A stretch of DNA of 64,000 nucleotides from Massilia sp. CF038 (GTDB lineage: Bacteria > Pseudomonadota > Gammaproteobacteria > Burkholderiales > Burkholderiaceae_D): contig NZ_FQWU01000002.1 in assembly GCF_900129765.1 (NCBI RefSeq), positions 248,001-312,000 on the forward strand, in the 5' to 3' direction. A program made the position numbers and the translations under genes. This document shows positions 1 to 8,403 of the stretch, in pieces (position 1 is the stretch's first letter; each line of letters begins with the position of its first letter). The notes below the pieces were generated by a model. It worked only from the letters and a program-made list of their open reading frames with translations. It made no database searches and was not told the DNA's origin.

Positions 1-411
1 CCGCAGTTCGAGACCACTTCCGGCGCCAGGGTCAAGGTCATCGCTGGTACCAGCCATGGTGTACATGGCGCCGTGCAGCGCGCAGTGACCGAACCGCTGT
101 ATCTGGATATCGAATTGCCGACTAACGCCAGCTTCGACCAGATCCTGCCGCCCGGGCACAACGCCTTCATTTATGTGTACCGGGGCCAGGTGCTGGTGGA
201 CGAACAGAATGTGCCGCAAACACGCATGGCGATTTTGAAGAATGACGCCGGCGCTGACGGGGTGCAGATCGTGGCGGTGCAGCCAAGCCGTTTGATTTTG
301 ATCGCCGGCCAGCCCCTGAACGAGCCGATCGCCCAATATGGGCCGTTCGTGATGAACACGCACGACGAAATTCGCCAGGCCGTGGAAGACTTCCGCGCCG
401 GGGCGTTCTAA
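1..411 (+). CDS. Pirin family protein, C-terminal part (5' end outside window)
   Basis: The frame is open from base 1, so the gene starts upstream and about 136 C-terminal codons are visible. A GTG at 73 is an internal codon, not a convincing start. The stretch LILIAGQPLNEPIAQYGPFV followed by MNTHDEIRQA is the typical end of the pirin C-terminal cupin domain. Pirins are bicupin metal proteins; bacterial members include quercetinase-like enzymes and proteins with regulatory roles, and the substrate cannot be told from this fragment. The metal-binding N-terminal cupin lies outside the window. Confidence 0.9.
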   Translation, partial: PQFETTSGARVKVIAGTSHGVHGAVQRAVTEPLYLDIELPTNASFDQILPPGHNAFIYVYRGQVLVDEQNVPQTRMAILKNDAGADGVQIVAVQPSRLILIAGQPLNEPIAQYGPFVMNTHDEIRQAVEDFRAGAF

Positions 412-420
412 GGCAAGCAA

Positions 421-454
421 CGCGGCCCCGGCATCTGCCCGGGCCGCGTATTTG
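421..454 (+). terminator. Hairpin downstream of the pirin gene
   Basis: CGCGGCCC (421-428) pairs perfectly with GGGCCGCG (441-448) across a 12-nt loop, ten bases after the pirin stop. The following tract, TATTTG, is only weakly T-rich. This is probably an intrinsic terminator, though an mRNA-stabilising hairpin is possible. Confidence 0.5.
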
Positions 455-469
455 CGTTAAACTGGCGCC

Positions 470-919
470 ATGCTTCCCCCTAGACTGCAACAAGCGCTGG
501 CATGGATCAACCGGGTCTGCGGCTTCGACACCCTCGACAGCTTCCCGCCCGGGCATCCCTACGCGCGCACTCGCTGGGTCGGCGCTTATTTCGACATCGC
601 TTCCGACCTCAAACCCGATCAGATCGAGCGCTCCATCTGCGAGCGGATCACCAACACGCCCAGTATTTTTGCCCATATCGACAGTCCCACACCTGGCATG
701 CAGCGCGCATTGCTTGCCGTGATCGAGCAGCGCATGCGCCGTGGCAGCGCCCAGCCAGTCGATCTGATCGCGCTGCTGGTCAACGCCTATCGCAGCCCGT
801 ACACAGCCGATGCCGTGCCGGGACTGCGCAACGCCATCATTGCGGCCGATGGCGACGTGCATGGCGTGATGGCGTTCTTAGGTGCCATGCCTGCCGCCTT
901 TGACGTGATTGAAGCCTAG
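470..919 (+). CDS. Hypothetical protein, 149 aa
   Basis: A soluble protein of 149 residues that I do not recognise. It starts MLPPRLQQALAWINRVCGFD and has no signal peptide or membrane segment. The composition is mixed helical with several conserved-looking charged patches (SDLKPDQIERSICERI). Codon usage is like the neighbours, which supports a real gene. No clear Shine-Dalgarno precedes the ATG. Its stop codon overlaps the stop of the convergent acyltransferase gene within CCTAGG at 915-920. Confidence 0.6.
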   Translation: MLPPRLQQALAWINRVCGFDTLDSFPPGHPYARTRWVGAYFDIASDLKPDQIERSICERITNTPSIFAHIDSPTPGMQRALLAVIEQRMRRGSAQPVDLIALLVNAYRSPYTADAVPGLRNAIIAADGDVHGVMAFLGAMPAAFDVIEA

Positions 920-2037
920 GCGGGCTTTAAATTGCTGGGCACGTGGCGCTGGCGCAGCGCCATGAACGGCATTTCCACACAGCGGTACAGCAGCCAGCCG
1001 CCAAACACGCTCAGCGCCAGCATGGCCGCGACGGCGGGCAGGCTCTCCGGCGGGTAGCCGAGTTCGCGCAGCGGTGCGCGCGCCAGAATGCACAGCTGCT
1101 TGTGCACCAGATAGATCGCATACGACCACAGGGCCAGACTGGCCGCACCCGGCACCCGCGCGCGGCGCAGCCAGCCGTCTTCGCTCAGTGCGGCGACGAT
1201 GAGCAAAGAGAAGCCCAGCGCCAGCATCGGAAAACCGGTCAGCGTGACCAGCAAGCCAGTGCGGTCATCGAGAAAAAGCCAGAACGTCAGCGCCAGCAGC
1301 GCACTGCCGGCGGCCAGGGCCAGGTTGCCCATCGCAGTGAGGCGCTGCCATGCTGCCGCATGGTAGTTCTTCAGCAGTGCCAGAGCCACGCCAGCAACCA
1401 GTTCGTCAAACCGGCACAGGGTCGAGTAGTAAATGTAGCGGAAGTAGTCGCTGCCATCGCTGCCGTCTGGTCCCACATGCAAAGTCCACATCTGATAACG
1501 CACCGCGACGCCCGCCAGGACCACCATGCCAATCGCGGCCCAGGCCCAGCGCAGCGATTTGCGCAGACCGGCAATGCACAATGCCACTGCCGGCAGCAGG
1601 ACGTAGAACTGCTCTTCAATGCAAAGCGACCAGGCATGCGAAAACGCGGTACCGGGTTCCTGATTGATATTGAGCGTGAAGGTCAAAAATCGCCACAGCG
1701 GCGGCATTTCCAGCCCGGCGCGAAACCACGGCCACAAGGCATACAGTGCCAGCACCACATAATAGTTGGGCAAGGTGCGCAGGAAGCGGCGCGCGTAAAA
1801 ACGGCGCAGCGACAAGCCTTCGCTGCTGCGCAAGGCGCTGAAGATCTGATTGCCGATCAGGTAGCCGGACAGGGCAAAAAACAGGTCGACCCCGATCCAG
1901 CCAATGCGCCCGACCCAGCCGAAGGTGTCGCGCGCGGCCACAAACAGCACGTAATGGTGCAGCACGACCAGCACAATGGCCAGCGCACGCAGAGTATCGA
2001 GGCCGTGATTGCGCTCGCTGTGAAGTGTATTTTTCAT
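916..2037 (-). CDS. Acyltransferase 3 family membrane protein (OafA/YrhL type)
   Basis: An integral membrane protein of 373 residues with about ten hydrophobic segments. The N-terminal motif GLDTLRALAIVLVVLHHY carries the conserved Arg and His of acyltransferase-3 proteins, followed by FFALSGYLIG and a mid-protein EEQFYVLLP motif, all family hallmarks. Such enzymes transfer acetyl or other acyl groups to surface polysaccharides, lipid A sugars or peptidoglycan at the inner membrane. No glycan biosynthesis genes lie nearby, so the acceptor is unknown. There is no fused SGNH domain. The gene is convergent with the preceding one, with stops overlapping. Confidence 0.88.
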   Translation of the reverse strand: MKNTLHSERNHGLDTLRALAIVLVVLHHYVLFVAARDTFGWVGRIGWIGVDLFFALSGYLIGNQIFSALRSSEGLSLRRFYARRFLRTLPNYYVVLALYALWPWFRAGLEMPPLWRFLTFTLNINQEPGTAFSHAWSLCIEEQFYVLLPAVALCIAGLRKSLRWAWAAIGMVVLAGVAVRYQMWTLHVGPDGSDGSDYFRYIYYSTLCRFDELVAGVALALLKNYHAAAWQRLTAMGNLALAAGSALLALTFWLFLDDRTGLLVTLTGFPMLALGFSLLIVAALSEDGWLRRARVPGAASLALWSYAIYLVHKQLCILARAPLRELGYPPESLPAVAAMLALSVFGGWLLYRCVEMPFMALRQRHVPSNLKPA

Positions 2038-2124
2038 TCAGCGGCGATGATGCCATGGCATTCCGGCGCACGCCAGCGATTCCCGCTAGAATATGCCCCA
2101 CCCCATTCACGGACACGACACAGC

Positions 2125-3105
2125 ATGACGAACCCGCACGCGCTCCAGTTCAAATCGATCAATTACACCGGCCTGGCCCAGGGGCCGCGCCTGATCATCA
2201 CCGGCGCTGTGCACGGCAATGAGACGTGCGGCACCAAGGCGATTCTGAAAGTGATGCAGGAAATCGACGACGGCAAGCTGCTGGTCCGCGCCGGCAGCGT
2301 GACTTTTGTCCCAGTAACCAATCCGCTGGCCTACCAGCTCCAGCGCCGTTCGGGCGACCGCAACCTGAACCGCAACCTGTTCCCCAAGCCCGATCCGCAG
2401 GATTTCGAAGACCGTATCGCCAACTGGCTGTGCCCTCTGCTGGCCCAGCACGATGTGCTGCTGGATCTGCATTCGTTCAACGCGCAAAGCCAGCCATTTG
2501 TCATGGTCGGGCCGCGCAACAACGACGGGGCGCTGCAGCCCTTCCGCCACGCCGAGAAGGAACGCGCGCTGGCACGCCGACTGGGCGTGTCGCGCTTTGT
2601 CGATGGCTGGCTGGCCACGTATGGTCAGGGCGTCCAGCGGCGCATGCAGGGCAGCGACGCGGCGCAGCTTGAAACGGTGCTGCGCTATGGCTTCGGCACC
2701 ACCGAAACCATGCGCGCCAGTGGCGGTTACGCTCTTACCCTGGAGTGCGGCCAGCATGCCGACCCGGCCGCGCCAGGCGTCGCGTACCAGGCCATCATCA
2801 ACACGCTGACCTTCCTGGGACTGATCGATGGCCCGCAGCCAGAGCCGATTCCGCTGGCGGAGATGGAGTATTTGTCGATGGTGGCGGTGCACGACAAACT
2901 GGCGCCCGGTGACCAGTTCAGCCGCACCTGGTCCAGCTTTGACGCGCTGGCCAAGGGCGACGTGATTGGCACCCGTGCCGATGGCACCCCGGTGACCGCC
3001 GAATTCGACGGCAAGATCCTGTTCCCGGATGTGAAAGCGGCACCCAACAACGAGTGGTATTACATGACGCGTCCGGGAACCGACTTCGAACGCATCACTG
3101 AGTAA
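2125..3105 (+). CDS. Succinylglutamate desuccinylase/aspartoacylase family zinc hydrolase
   Basis: A 326-residue enzyme of the AstE/AspA family (M14-like zinc carboxypeptidase fold). HGNE near residue 30 supplies the first two zinc ligands and DLHS near residue 115 the third. The Arg/Asn pair GDRNLNRN is the substrate-binding segment of the family. It should hydrolyse an N-acyl amino acid or related amide in the cytoplasm. There is no ast operon around it, so the exact substrate is open. The frame stays open upstream across the opposite acyltransferase gene, but protein-like sequence begins at this ATG, 88 bases after that gene's start. Confidence 0.85.
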   Translation: MTNPHALQFKSINYTGLAQGPRLIITGAVHGNETCGTKAILKVMQEIDDGKLLVRAGSVTFVPVTNPLAYQLQRRSGDRNLNRNLFPKPDPQDFEDRIANWLCPLLAQHDVLLDLHSFNAQSQPFVMVGPRNNDGALQPFRHAEKERALARRLGVSRFVDGWLATYGQGVQRRMQGSDAAQLETVLRYGFGTTETMRASGGYALTLECGQHADPAAPGVAYQAIINTLTFLGLIDGPQPEPIPLAEMEYLSMVAVHDKLAPGDQFSRTWSSFDALAKGDVIGTRADGTPVTAEFDGKILFPDVKAAPNNEWYYMTRPGTDFERITE

Positions 3106-3112
3106 GACCGTA

Positions 3113-4045
3113 TCAGCGGATGCCCCAGACGAACGGGTCGTCCTCGTTGAATATCAACTGGGCCTGGGCATTGACCCAGGCCTTGCCCCGAATGCTCGGC
3201 AGGATCCGGTCGCCATCGCGTTTGTAGCTTGCCTCGAAGCGGCTCCCGATCACGCTCTCCTGGCGCCACAGTTCACCCTCGGCCAGCTCACCGTCGGCGG
3301 CAAGGCAGGCCAGTTTGGCACTGGTGCCGGTGCCGCAAGGCGAACGGTCGTAGGCCTTGCCGGGACAAAGCACAAAGTTCTGGCCGTCGGCCCCGCTGCG
3401 CGACGGCGCATACAGCTCGATATGATCGATGTAAGCACCGCCATCGCCAGTGATGCCATTGGCGGCCAGCGCATCGCGCACGGCCGCTGAAAAGGCGGTC
3501 AGCGCGTCGACATTGCCGACCTCCAGCGCCAGCCCATGCTCACCGACCAGGAAGAACCAGTTGCCACCCCAGGCCACGTCGCCGGTCACGCGGCCGTACC
3601 CCGGCACCGCAACGCAGACCGCGTGCATGCTGCGATACGAGGGAACGTTGTCGATGGTGACGCTGCCGTCAGCGTCCAGCACTGCCTCGACCACGCCAAC
3701 CGGGGTGTCGATGCGGTGGCGTCCGGGCCCGATCCGCCCCAGCCAGGCCAGCGAGACCACCACGCCCATCATGCCGTGCCCGCACATGCCAAGGTAGTCG
3801 ACGTTATTGAAGAAGATGATGCCGGCCACGCAGTCAGGTGCATGGGGCTCGCACAGCAACGCGCCGACCACCACGTCCGAGCCGCGCGGCTCGCACACGA
3901 CGGCCGAGCGTACATGGTCGAAGTCCGCCCGAAAACGGGCGCGCCGTTCAGCCAGTGTGCCGCTGCCCAGATCGGGGCCGCCGTCGATAATCAGGCGAGT
4001 CGGTTCGCCGCCAGTATGGGAGTCAATGATGGAAATGGATTTCAT
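3113..4045 (-). CDS. 4-hydroxyproline 2-epimerase (proline racemase family)
   Basis: A 310-residue proline racemase family member. Both catalytic thiols are present: Cys88 in MCGHGMMG and Cys237 in SPCGTGTSA. The pair supports an epimerase or racemase; in trans-3-hydroxy-L-proline dehydratases the first Cys is replaced. The N-terminus [12 protein letters not shown] is typical of hydroxyproline epimerases, which convert trans-4-hydroxy-L-proline to cis-4-hydroxy-D-proline. I chose the ATG at 4045 because family homology begins there; an in-frame ATG 18 codons upstream adds an unrelated leader. The downstream catabolic genes (oxidase, deaminase, dehydrogenase) are not next to it. Confidence 0.85.
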   Translation of the reverse strand: MKSISIIDSHTGGEPTRLIIDGGPDLGSGTLAERRARFRADFDHVRSAVVCEPRGSDVVVGALLCEPHAPDCVAGIIFFNNVDYLGMCGHGMMGVVVSLAWLGRIGPGRHRIDTPVGVVEAVLDADGSVTIDNVPSYRSMHAVCVAVPGYGRVTGDVAWGGNWFFLVGEHGLALEVGNVDALTAFSAAVRDALAANGITGDGGAYIDHIELYAPSRSGADGQNFVLCPGKAYDRSPCGTGTSAKLACLAADGELAEGELWRQESVIGSRFEASYKRDGDRILPSIRGKAWVNAQAQLIFNEDDPFVWGIR

Positions 4046-4133
4046 GGTGCCAGAATAGTCCCTTGAGCGATCCTTGTCTTGCCATGCGGTGTGCACCATT
4101 GCGTCGAAAAGAACATAACGTTGCCTTTCGTGT

Positions 4134-4454
4134 TTACGCCGGCGTCAGCAATTTCAGGCCCAGAATCCCCGCCACAATCAGGGCAATGCACAACAGGCGC
4201 AATGCGCCTGCCGGCTCACCCAGCATGACCATGCCGGCAATGGCGGTACCCACCGTGCCGATGCCGGTCCAGATGGCATAGCCCGTGCCCAGTGGCAGCG
4301 TGCGCAGCGCCAGGCCAAGCAGACCGACACTGGCGGCCATTGCGCCCAGCGTGACCACCGATGGAACCAGCCTGGTAAAGCCTTCCGTGTATTTCAGGCC
4401 GACGGCCCAGACCACCTCGAGCAAACCGGCGACCAGCAAATAAATCCAAGCCAT
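4134..4454 (-). CDS. SMR-family exporter, SugE/Gdx type
   Basis: A 106-residue protein with four hydrophobic helices and the essential membrane glutamate in [14 protein letters not shown], the signature of small multidrug resistance proteins. The GLKYTEGF segment after helix 1 resembles SugE/Gdx rather than EmrE. Gdx proteins export guanidinium with proton antiport, and others export quaternary ammonium compounds, as antiparallel dimers in the inner membrane. I saw no guanidine riboswitch in the ~80 bases upstream. The gene is divergent from the EamA exporter at 4534. Confidence 0.85.
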   Translation of the reverse strand: MAWIYLLVAGLLEVVWAVGLKYTEGFTRLVPSVVTLGAMAASVGLLGLALRTLPLGTGYAIWTGIGTVGTAIAGMVMLGEPAGALRLLCIALIVAGILGLKLLTPA

Positions 4455-4533
4455 GCAACCCCCTATTGAATGGCAAAAAGTATAGCACCGGTCGGGGTCT
4501 GCAGCCGCCCGGGTTCAAAGGCATAATAGCTTG

Positions 4534-5427
4534 ATGAAAACTGCCATGACGCCCATCGACATTCTTATCGCGCTCGCTGTGGTCACCATCTGGGGCGTCA
4601 ATTTCGTCGTCATCAAAATTGGTCTGGAAGATCTGCCGCCGGTCTTGTTCACCGCCCTGCGCTTCCTGTTTGCGGCACTGCCGCTGGTGTTTTTTGTGAA
4701 GCGGCCGCAAACCTCATGGGTGCTGGTTGCCGCCTGGGGCCTGTTCCAGTTTGCCTTGCAATTCACCCTGCTGTTTTCGGGCATGCGCCTGGGTTTGCCG
4801 GCCGGTCTGGCTTCGCTGGTCATCCAGCTGCAGGCGTTTTTCACCATCGGCCTGGCCGTGCTGGCGTTGGGCGAACGGCCGCACGGCTTCCAGCTGGCCG
4901 GAGCCCTTGTAGCCTTTGGCGGCATGGCGCTGGTGGCGCTCAACCTGCACGGGCAAGCCACCATCACCGGCTTCGCACTGGTCGTGATGGCCGGGCTGTG
5001 CTGGGCCACGGCCAATATCGTCACCAAGAAAATGGGACAGGTGAACGCACTGTCGCTGGTGGTGTGGGGATCGCTCATCTCCACCCCGCCGCTGCTGCTG
5101 GCCTCATGGCTGATGGAAGGCCAGGCCGCCTGGCAGGCGGCGGCACTTGTATTCGGCTGGAAGTCACTGGCCACGGTCCTGTTCCAGTCCTATCCGAATA
5201 CCATTCTCGGCTTCGGCATCTGGTCGCTCCTGATGCGCAAGTATGCAGCCGCCTCGATCGCCCCGTTTTCGCTACTGGTGCCGGTGGCGGGCATGACCAG
5301 TGCCGCCCTGTTCCTGGGAGAGTCGCTGGAATGGTGGAAAATCGTGGCCGGCCTGCTGGTGCTGGCCGGCCTGGCGCTGAACCAGTTTGGCGCCCGAATC
5401 TGGGCCAGGGTGCTCTCGCCACGGTGA
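4534..5427 (+). CDS. EamA (YdeD)-type metabolite exporter
   Basis: A 297-residue DMT-superfamily transporter with two EamA repeats and about ten membrane helices. The sequence VTIWGVNFVVIKIGLEDLPP and the later AGLASLVIQLQAFFTI closely resemble E. coli EamA/YdeD, an exporter of O-acetylserine and cysteine pathway metabolites. The substrate here is inferred by resemblance only. An in-frame TTG sits one codon before the chosen ATG. The gene is divergent from the SMR exporter, and the two could share a promoter region. Confidence 0.83.
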   Translation: MKTAMTPIDILIALAVVTIWGVNFVVIKIGLEDLPPVLFTALRFLFAALPLVFFVKRPQTSWVLVAAWGLFQFALQFTLLFSGMRLGLPAGLASLVIQLQAFFTIGLAVLALGERPHGFQLAGALVAFGGMALVALNLHGQATITGFALVVMAGLCWATANIVTKKMGQVNALSLVVWGSLISTPPLLLASWLMEGQAAWQAAALVFGWKSLATVLFQSYPNTILGFGIWSLLMRKYAAASIAPFSLLVPVAGMTSAALFLGESLEWWKIVAGLLVLAGLALNQFGARIWARVLSPR

Positions 5428-5472
5428 ACGCGGACAGGTACACTGTGGCTTCACTTATAAAAGGAGCCAACA

Positions 5473-5835
5473 ATGGCCGTTGTAACCCAAGTCCTGATCG
5501 GTATCATCGCTGCGCTGCACGTCTACTTCTTTTTGCTTGAAACGGTGCTGTTCAAAACGCGTGGCCGCCGCGTGTTCGGCCTGACCGCCGAAAAAGCCGA
5601 GATCATGGCGCCTGCCATGTCCAACCAGGGCTGCTACAACCTGTTTCTGGCCGCGGCGCTGATCCTCGGCCTGTTCGTCCCCGATCACGACGTCTCGCGC
5701 GCCTTCATTCTGTACGGCCTGTCGTGCGTTGCTGTCGCCGGCCTGTGGGGCGCAGCCACGGTCAAGAAGGTCATTCTGTTCTTCCAGACCGTGCCGGCGG
5801 TTCTGGCCCTGATCATGTACCACATCCCTGCCTGA
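5473..5835 (+). CDS. DUF1304 family small membrane protein
   Basis: A 120-residue protein with four predicted transmembrane helices: AALHVYFFLLETVLF, a middle helix near LFLAAALILGLFV, then AFILYGLSCVAVAGLWGAATV and a C-terminal one. The HVYFFLLE motif and the NQGCYNLFLAAAL segment are characteristic of DUF1304. The function is unknown. A strong ribosome site, AAAGGAG, lies 6 bases before the ATG. It sits 45 bases after the exporter gene and could share its transcript. Confidence 0.85.
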   Translation: MAVVTQVLIGIIAALHVYFFLLETVLFKTRGRRVFGLTAEKAEIMAPAMSNQGCYNLFLAAALILGLFVPDHDVSRAFILYGLSCVAVAGLWGAATVKKVILFFQTVPAVLALIMYHIPA

Positions 5836-5874
5836 GCGGCAGTTTTTGGACCTGCCCAGCAGGTTTCTGGTTTA

Positions 5875-5914
5875 TATCGTAGACTTACGATATTAGATTC
5901 GTAGAAATCCGATA
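5875..5914 (+). promoter_or_regulatory. Twin inverted-repeat operators before the ArsR-OYE pair
   Basis: TATCGTA (5875-5881), a 4-base spacer and TACGATA (5886-5892) form a perfect inverted repeat. A degenerate second copy with the same geometry follows: ATTCGTA (5897-5903), 4 bases, TCCGATA (5908-5914). The copies are exactly 22 bp apart, about two helical turns, and the second one touches the start codon of the regulator gene. Binding here would block transcription or translation of the downstream arsR-type gene and the oxidoreductase. The assignment as ArsR operator is inference from position and symmetry. Confidence 0.7.
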
Positions 5915-5915
5915 T

Positions 5916-6212
5916 ATGCAAATCGACGCCATCCACAAGGCACTTGCCAACCCGGTCCGCCGCGACATCCTGAACTGGCTGAAGGATCCGCACGAGCATT
6001 TTGCGCACCAGGAGCATTCACTTGAGATTGGGGTATGCGCGGGCTTGATTGACGCGCGTACCGGCCTGTCGCAGTCGACCGTGTCGGCCCACCTTGCGAC
6101 GCTGCAGCGCGCCGGGCTGGTCTGCTCACGGCGCGTCGGCCAATGGATCTTTTACAAGCGTAACGAGGAGGTCATCAAAGCCTTCCTCGATCATATGAAC
6201 CAGGGACTTTAG
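5916..6212 (+). CDS. ArsR-family winged-helix transcriptional regulator
   Basis: A 98-residue dimeric winged-helix protein. The N-terminus ALANPVRRDILNWL and the recognition helix region SQSTVSAHLATLQRAGLV are diagnostic of the ArsR/SmtB family. The single cysteine (GVCAGLID) does not form the ELCVC metal site of the arsenic or cadmium sensors, so the inducer is more likely organic or redox. The start codon directly abuts the twin inverted repeats, which points to autoregulation. It lies 9 bases before the Old Yellow Enzyme gene, so the two are surely cotranscribed. Confidence 0.88.
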   Translation: MQIDAIHKALANPVRRDILNWLKDPHEHFAHQEHSLEIGVCAGLIDARTGLSQSTVSAHLATLQRAGLVCSRRVGQWIFYKRNEEVIKAFLDHMNQGL

Positions 6213-6221
6213 GAGCAGCGC

Positions 6222-7274
6222 ATGAGCACATTATTCGATCCGATCACCATCGGCGACCTCGAACTTCCGAACCGTATCATCATGGCGCCCCTCACCCGTG
6301 CGCGCGCTGTTGGCGGCGGCCGCGTGCCGAACGCGCTGATGGCTGAGTATTACGTCCAGCGCGCCAGCGCCGGCCTGATTCTGACCGAGGCCACCTCCGT
6401 CATGCCGCAGGGCGTGGGCTATGGCGACACCCCGGGCATCTGGTCCGACGAGCAGGTCGAAGGCTGGAAGCAGGTCACCGCAGCAGTACACAAGGCCGGT
6501 GGCCGGATTTTCCTGCAGCTGTGGCATGTGGGCCGCATTTCCGACCCTGAACTGCTCGACGGTGCACTGCCGGTCGCACCGAGCGCGATCGCGGCCAAGG
6601 GCCATGTCAGCATTTTGCGTCCGCTGCGCGACTACGTAGTGCCGCGCGCGCTCGATCTGGAAGAAATTCCGGGCATTGTTGCGGCCTATCGCAAAGGCGC
6701 CGAAAACGCCAAACTGGCAGGTTTTGACGGTGTCGAGATCCATGGCGCCAACGGCTACCTGCTCGACCAGTTCCTCCAGGACGGCACCAACAAACGTACC
6801 GACATCTATGGCGGCTCAGTGGAAAACCGCGCCCGTCTGATGCTGGAAGTGACCGACGCCTGTATCGACGTCTGGGGCGCCAACCGCGTGGGCATGCACC
6901 TGGCGCCGCGCCGTGATGCGCATGACATGAGCGATTCGGACCCGAAAGCGACCTTCGGCTATGTGGCACGCGAGCTGAAAAAGCGCGGCATTGCCTTCAT
7001 CTGTGCGCGCGAAGGCGTGGGCGAAGACAGCCTGGGCCCGTATCTGAAGCAGGAATTTGGCGGCGTGTACATCGCCAACGAGCGCCTGACCAAGGACAGT
7101 GCCGAAGACCTGGTCAAATCGGGCAAGGCCGACGCAGTCGCATTCGGCAAATGGTTCATCGCCAACCCGGATCTGCCGAAGCGGCTCAAGACCAACGCCC
7201 CGCTGAACGAAGCGCGCCCTGAGCTCTTCTACCACAACACGTCGGCAGGTTACACCGACTACCCTGCCCTGTAA
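6222..7274 (+). CDS. Old Yellow Enzyme family alkene reductase (NemA-like)
   Basis: A 350-residue FMN-binding TIM barrel. The N-terminus LFDPITIGDLELPNRIIMAP binds FMN. HGANGYLLDQFL contains the His/Asn pair that holds the substrate carbonyl or nitro oxygen, and DIYGGSVENRARL is the other family signature. These enzymes use NAD(P)H to reduce activated alkenes, N-ethylmaleimide-like electrophiles and nitro esters, mostly for detoxification. The adjacent ArsR repressor suggests induction by reactive electrophiles, as known for NemR-nemA with a different repressor family. It ends 4 bases before the convergent YceI gene. Confidence 0.93.
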   Translation: MSTLFDPITIGDLELPNRIIMAPLTRARAVGGGRVPNALMAEYYVQRASAGLILTEATSVMPQGVGYGDTPGIWSDEQVEGWKQVTAAVHKAGGRIFLQLWHVGRISDPELLDGALPVAPSAIAAKGHVSILRPLRDYVVPRALDLEEIPGIVAAYRKGAENAKLAGFDGVEIHGANGYLLDQFLQDGTNKRTDIYGGSVENRARLMLEVTDACIDVWGANRVGMHLAPRRDAHDMSDSDPKATFGYVARELKKRGIAFICAREGVGEDSLGPYLKQEFGGVYIANERLTKDSAEDLVKSGKADAVAFGKWFIANPDLPKRLKTNAPLNEARPELFYHNTSAGYTDYPAL

Positions 7275-7278
7275 AACT

Positions 7279-7863
7279 TCACTCGGCTTTCTTTTCCTCG
7301 ATGACGGCTTCAACCTGGATGCGCAGTGCGACATCCATCTTGAAGCCGTAGTCTTTTCCTGCCGACAGACCAAATTCATCGCGGTTGAAGCTGCCCATCG
7401 CATCGGCGCCGCACATTTCGCGCTTGAGCATCGGGTGCTGGATGCACTTGAACAGCACCAGCTGCAGATTGACCGGCTTGGTCACGCCATGCAGCGTCAG
7501 CTCGCCCACTACCTGGGTTGGCGCACCATCCTTGAAGCCCGTCAGCTTGCCCTTGTAGCGCGCGGGGCCATACTTGGCCGCGTCAAAAAACTCCTTGCCT
7601 GCCGCCCAGGTATTGAGCACGTCGTGGCCAAAGTCGACACTGGCCGTATCGATGCTCACGTCCACCATGCCGTAACCTGCTGCCTTGTCCAGCGTAACGC
7701 TGCCGGAACTGGCATTGAATTTGCCGCGCCAAACCGAAATGCCCATGTGGTCCGCCTCGAAGCTGGGGAAGGTATGGGCCGGATCGATCTTGTAGCTGAC
7801 CGGGGCAGCGGCAGCCAGGCCAAAGGCCGCGCTCAACATGGACAGCAGTAGCAGTTTTTTCAT
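7279..7863 (-). CDS. YceI family periplasmic lipid-binding protein
   Basis: A 194-residue protein with a clear Sec signal peptide (MKKLLLLSMLSAAFGLAAAA). It then shows the YceI lipocalin-like beta barrel: YKIDPAHTFPSFEADHMGIS, VDVSIDTASVDFG, and the terminal GFKMDVALRIQVEA. YceI proteins bind isoprenoid-type lipids, sometimes with cytochrome b561 partners, which are not present here. It is 36 bases downstream of the SRPBCC gene on the same strand and is probably the third gene of the arsR-SRPBCC operon. Confidence 0.9.
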   Translation of the reverse strand: MKKLLLLSMLSAAFGLAAAAPVSYKIDPAHTFPSFEADHMGISVWRGKFNASSGSVTLDKAAGYGMVDVSIDTASVDFGHDVLNTWAAGKEFFDAAKYGPARYKGKLTGFKDGAPTQVVGELTLHGVTKPVNLQLVLFKCIQHPMLKREMCGADAMGSFNRDEFGLSAGKDYGFKMDVALRIQVEAVIEEKKAE

Positions 7864-7899
7864 TTCGTCTCCTTGGTTAAATGGTAGGGTAGATTGGAC

Positions 7900-8403
7900 C
7901 TACAGACTGGCAAGATACCCCTCGTACACCTCGTACATGCCGCCGAACCCCTGCTCCATGGATGCGTGGCCTGCCTTGAAGGTATCGATCTCGATCTGGC
8001 TGGCGTTGACGGGAGTGGAGTGCAGATGCATCAGGGTGCAGTCACCTTGCTCGGTCAGGGTGACGGTATTGAGTACTTCCACCGGCCAGGTGGGACTCAT
8101 GGCGTAGCGAATGCGATTGCCCTGCGCGTCGGCAAAGCCATTGATGAACACAATGCGCTCGACCGGCTGCAATTCGCGGTATTCGAACTTGCCATACATT
8201 TCAACGCCGGGACCGAAGCGCATACAGTAGTGAAAAACGCCTCCTGCCACAGGCTCGTTCTTCACCACCTCAATCGTGCAGCCCTGCGGCCCCCACCATT
8301 TTTGCAAGTGCACGGTCTCGGTCATGGTGCGATACACCAGATCGCGCGGGGCTTTGAAGGTGCGGGTGATGACGAAATCTGCGCTGCTGTCAGGGCTTGT
8401 CAT
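7900..8403 (-). CDS. SRPBCC (AHSA1-like) domain protein
   Basis: A 167-residue helix-grip protein with the START/Bet v1-like opening FVITRTFKAPRDLVYRTMTE, then HLQKWWGP, and a C-terminal long helix (KAGHASMEQGFGGMYEVYEG). These AHSA1-like proteins bind small hydrophobic ligands, and many are cotranscribed with an ArsR regulator. The start at 8403 gives a 14-base overlap with the end of the ArsR gene, so translation is probably coupled. A longer frame from 8460 would read through the regulator and is not credible. Confidence 0.87.
   Translation of the reverse strand: MTSPDSSADFVITRTFKAPRDLVYRTMTETVHLQKWWGPQGCTIEVVKNEPVAGGVFHYCMRFGPGVEMYGKFEYRELQPVERIVFINGFADAQGNRIRYAMSPTWPVEVLNTVTLTEQGDCTLMHLHSTPVNASQIEIDTFKAGHASMEQGFGGMYEVYEGYLASL

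Noticed and set aside
943-2124. Open frame extending the aspartoacylase-like gene 394 codons upstream
   Set aside because: It runs antisense to a well-supported acyltransferase gene and has shadow composition (Gln/Arg/His-rich). The zinc hydrolase family sequence begins at the ATG at 2125.
4455-4533. Guanidine riboswitch before the SugE-type gene
   Set aside because: The 79-base divergent region is too short and I could not find the conserved guanidine-I or -II stem motifs.
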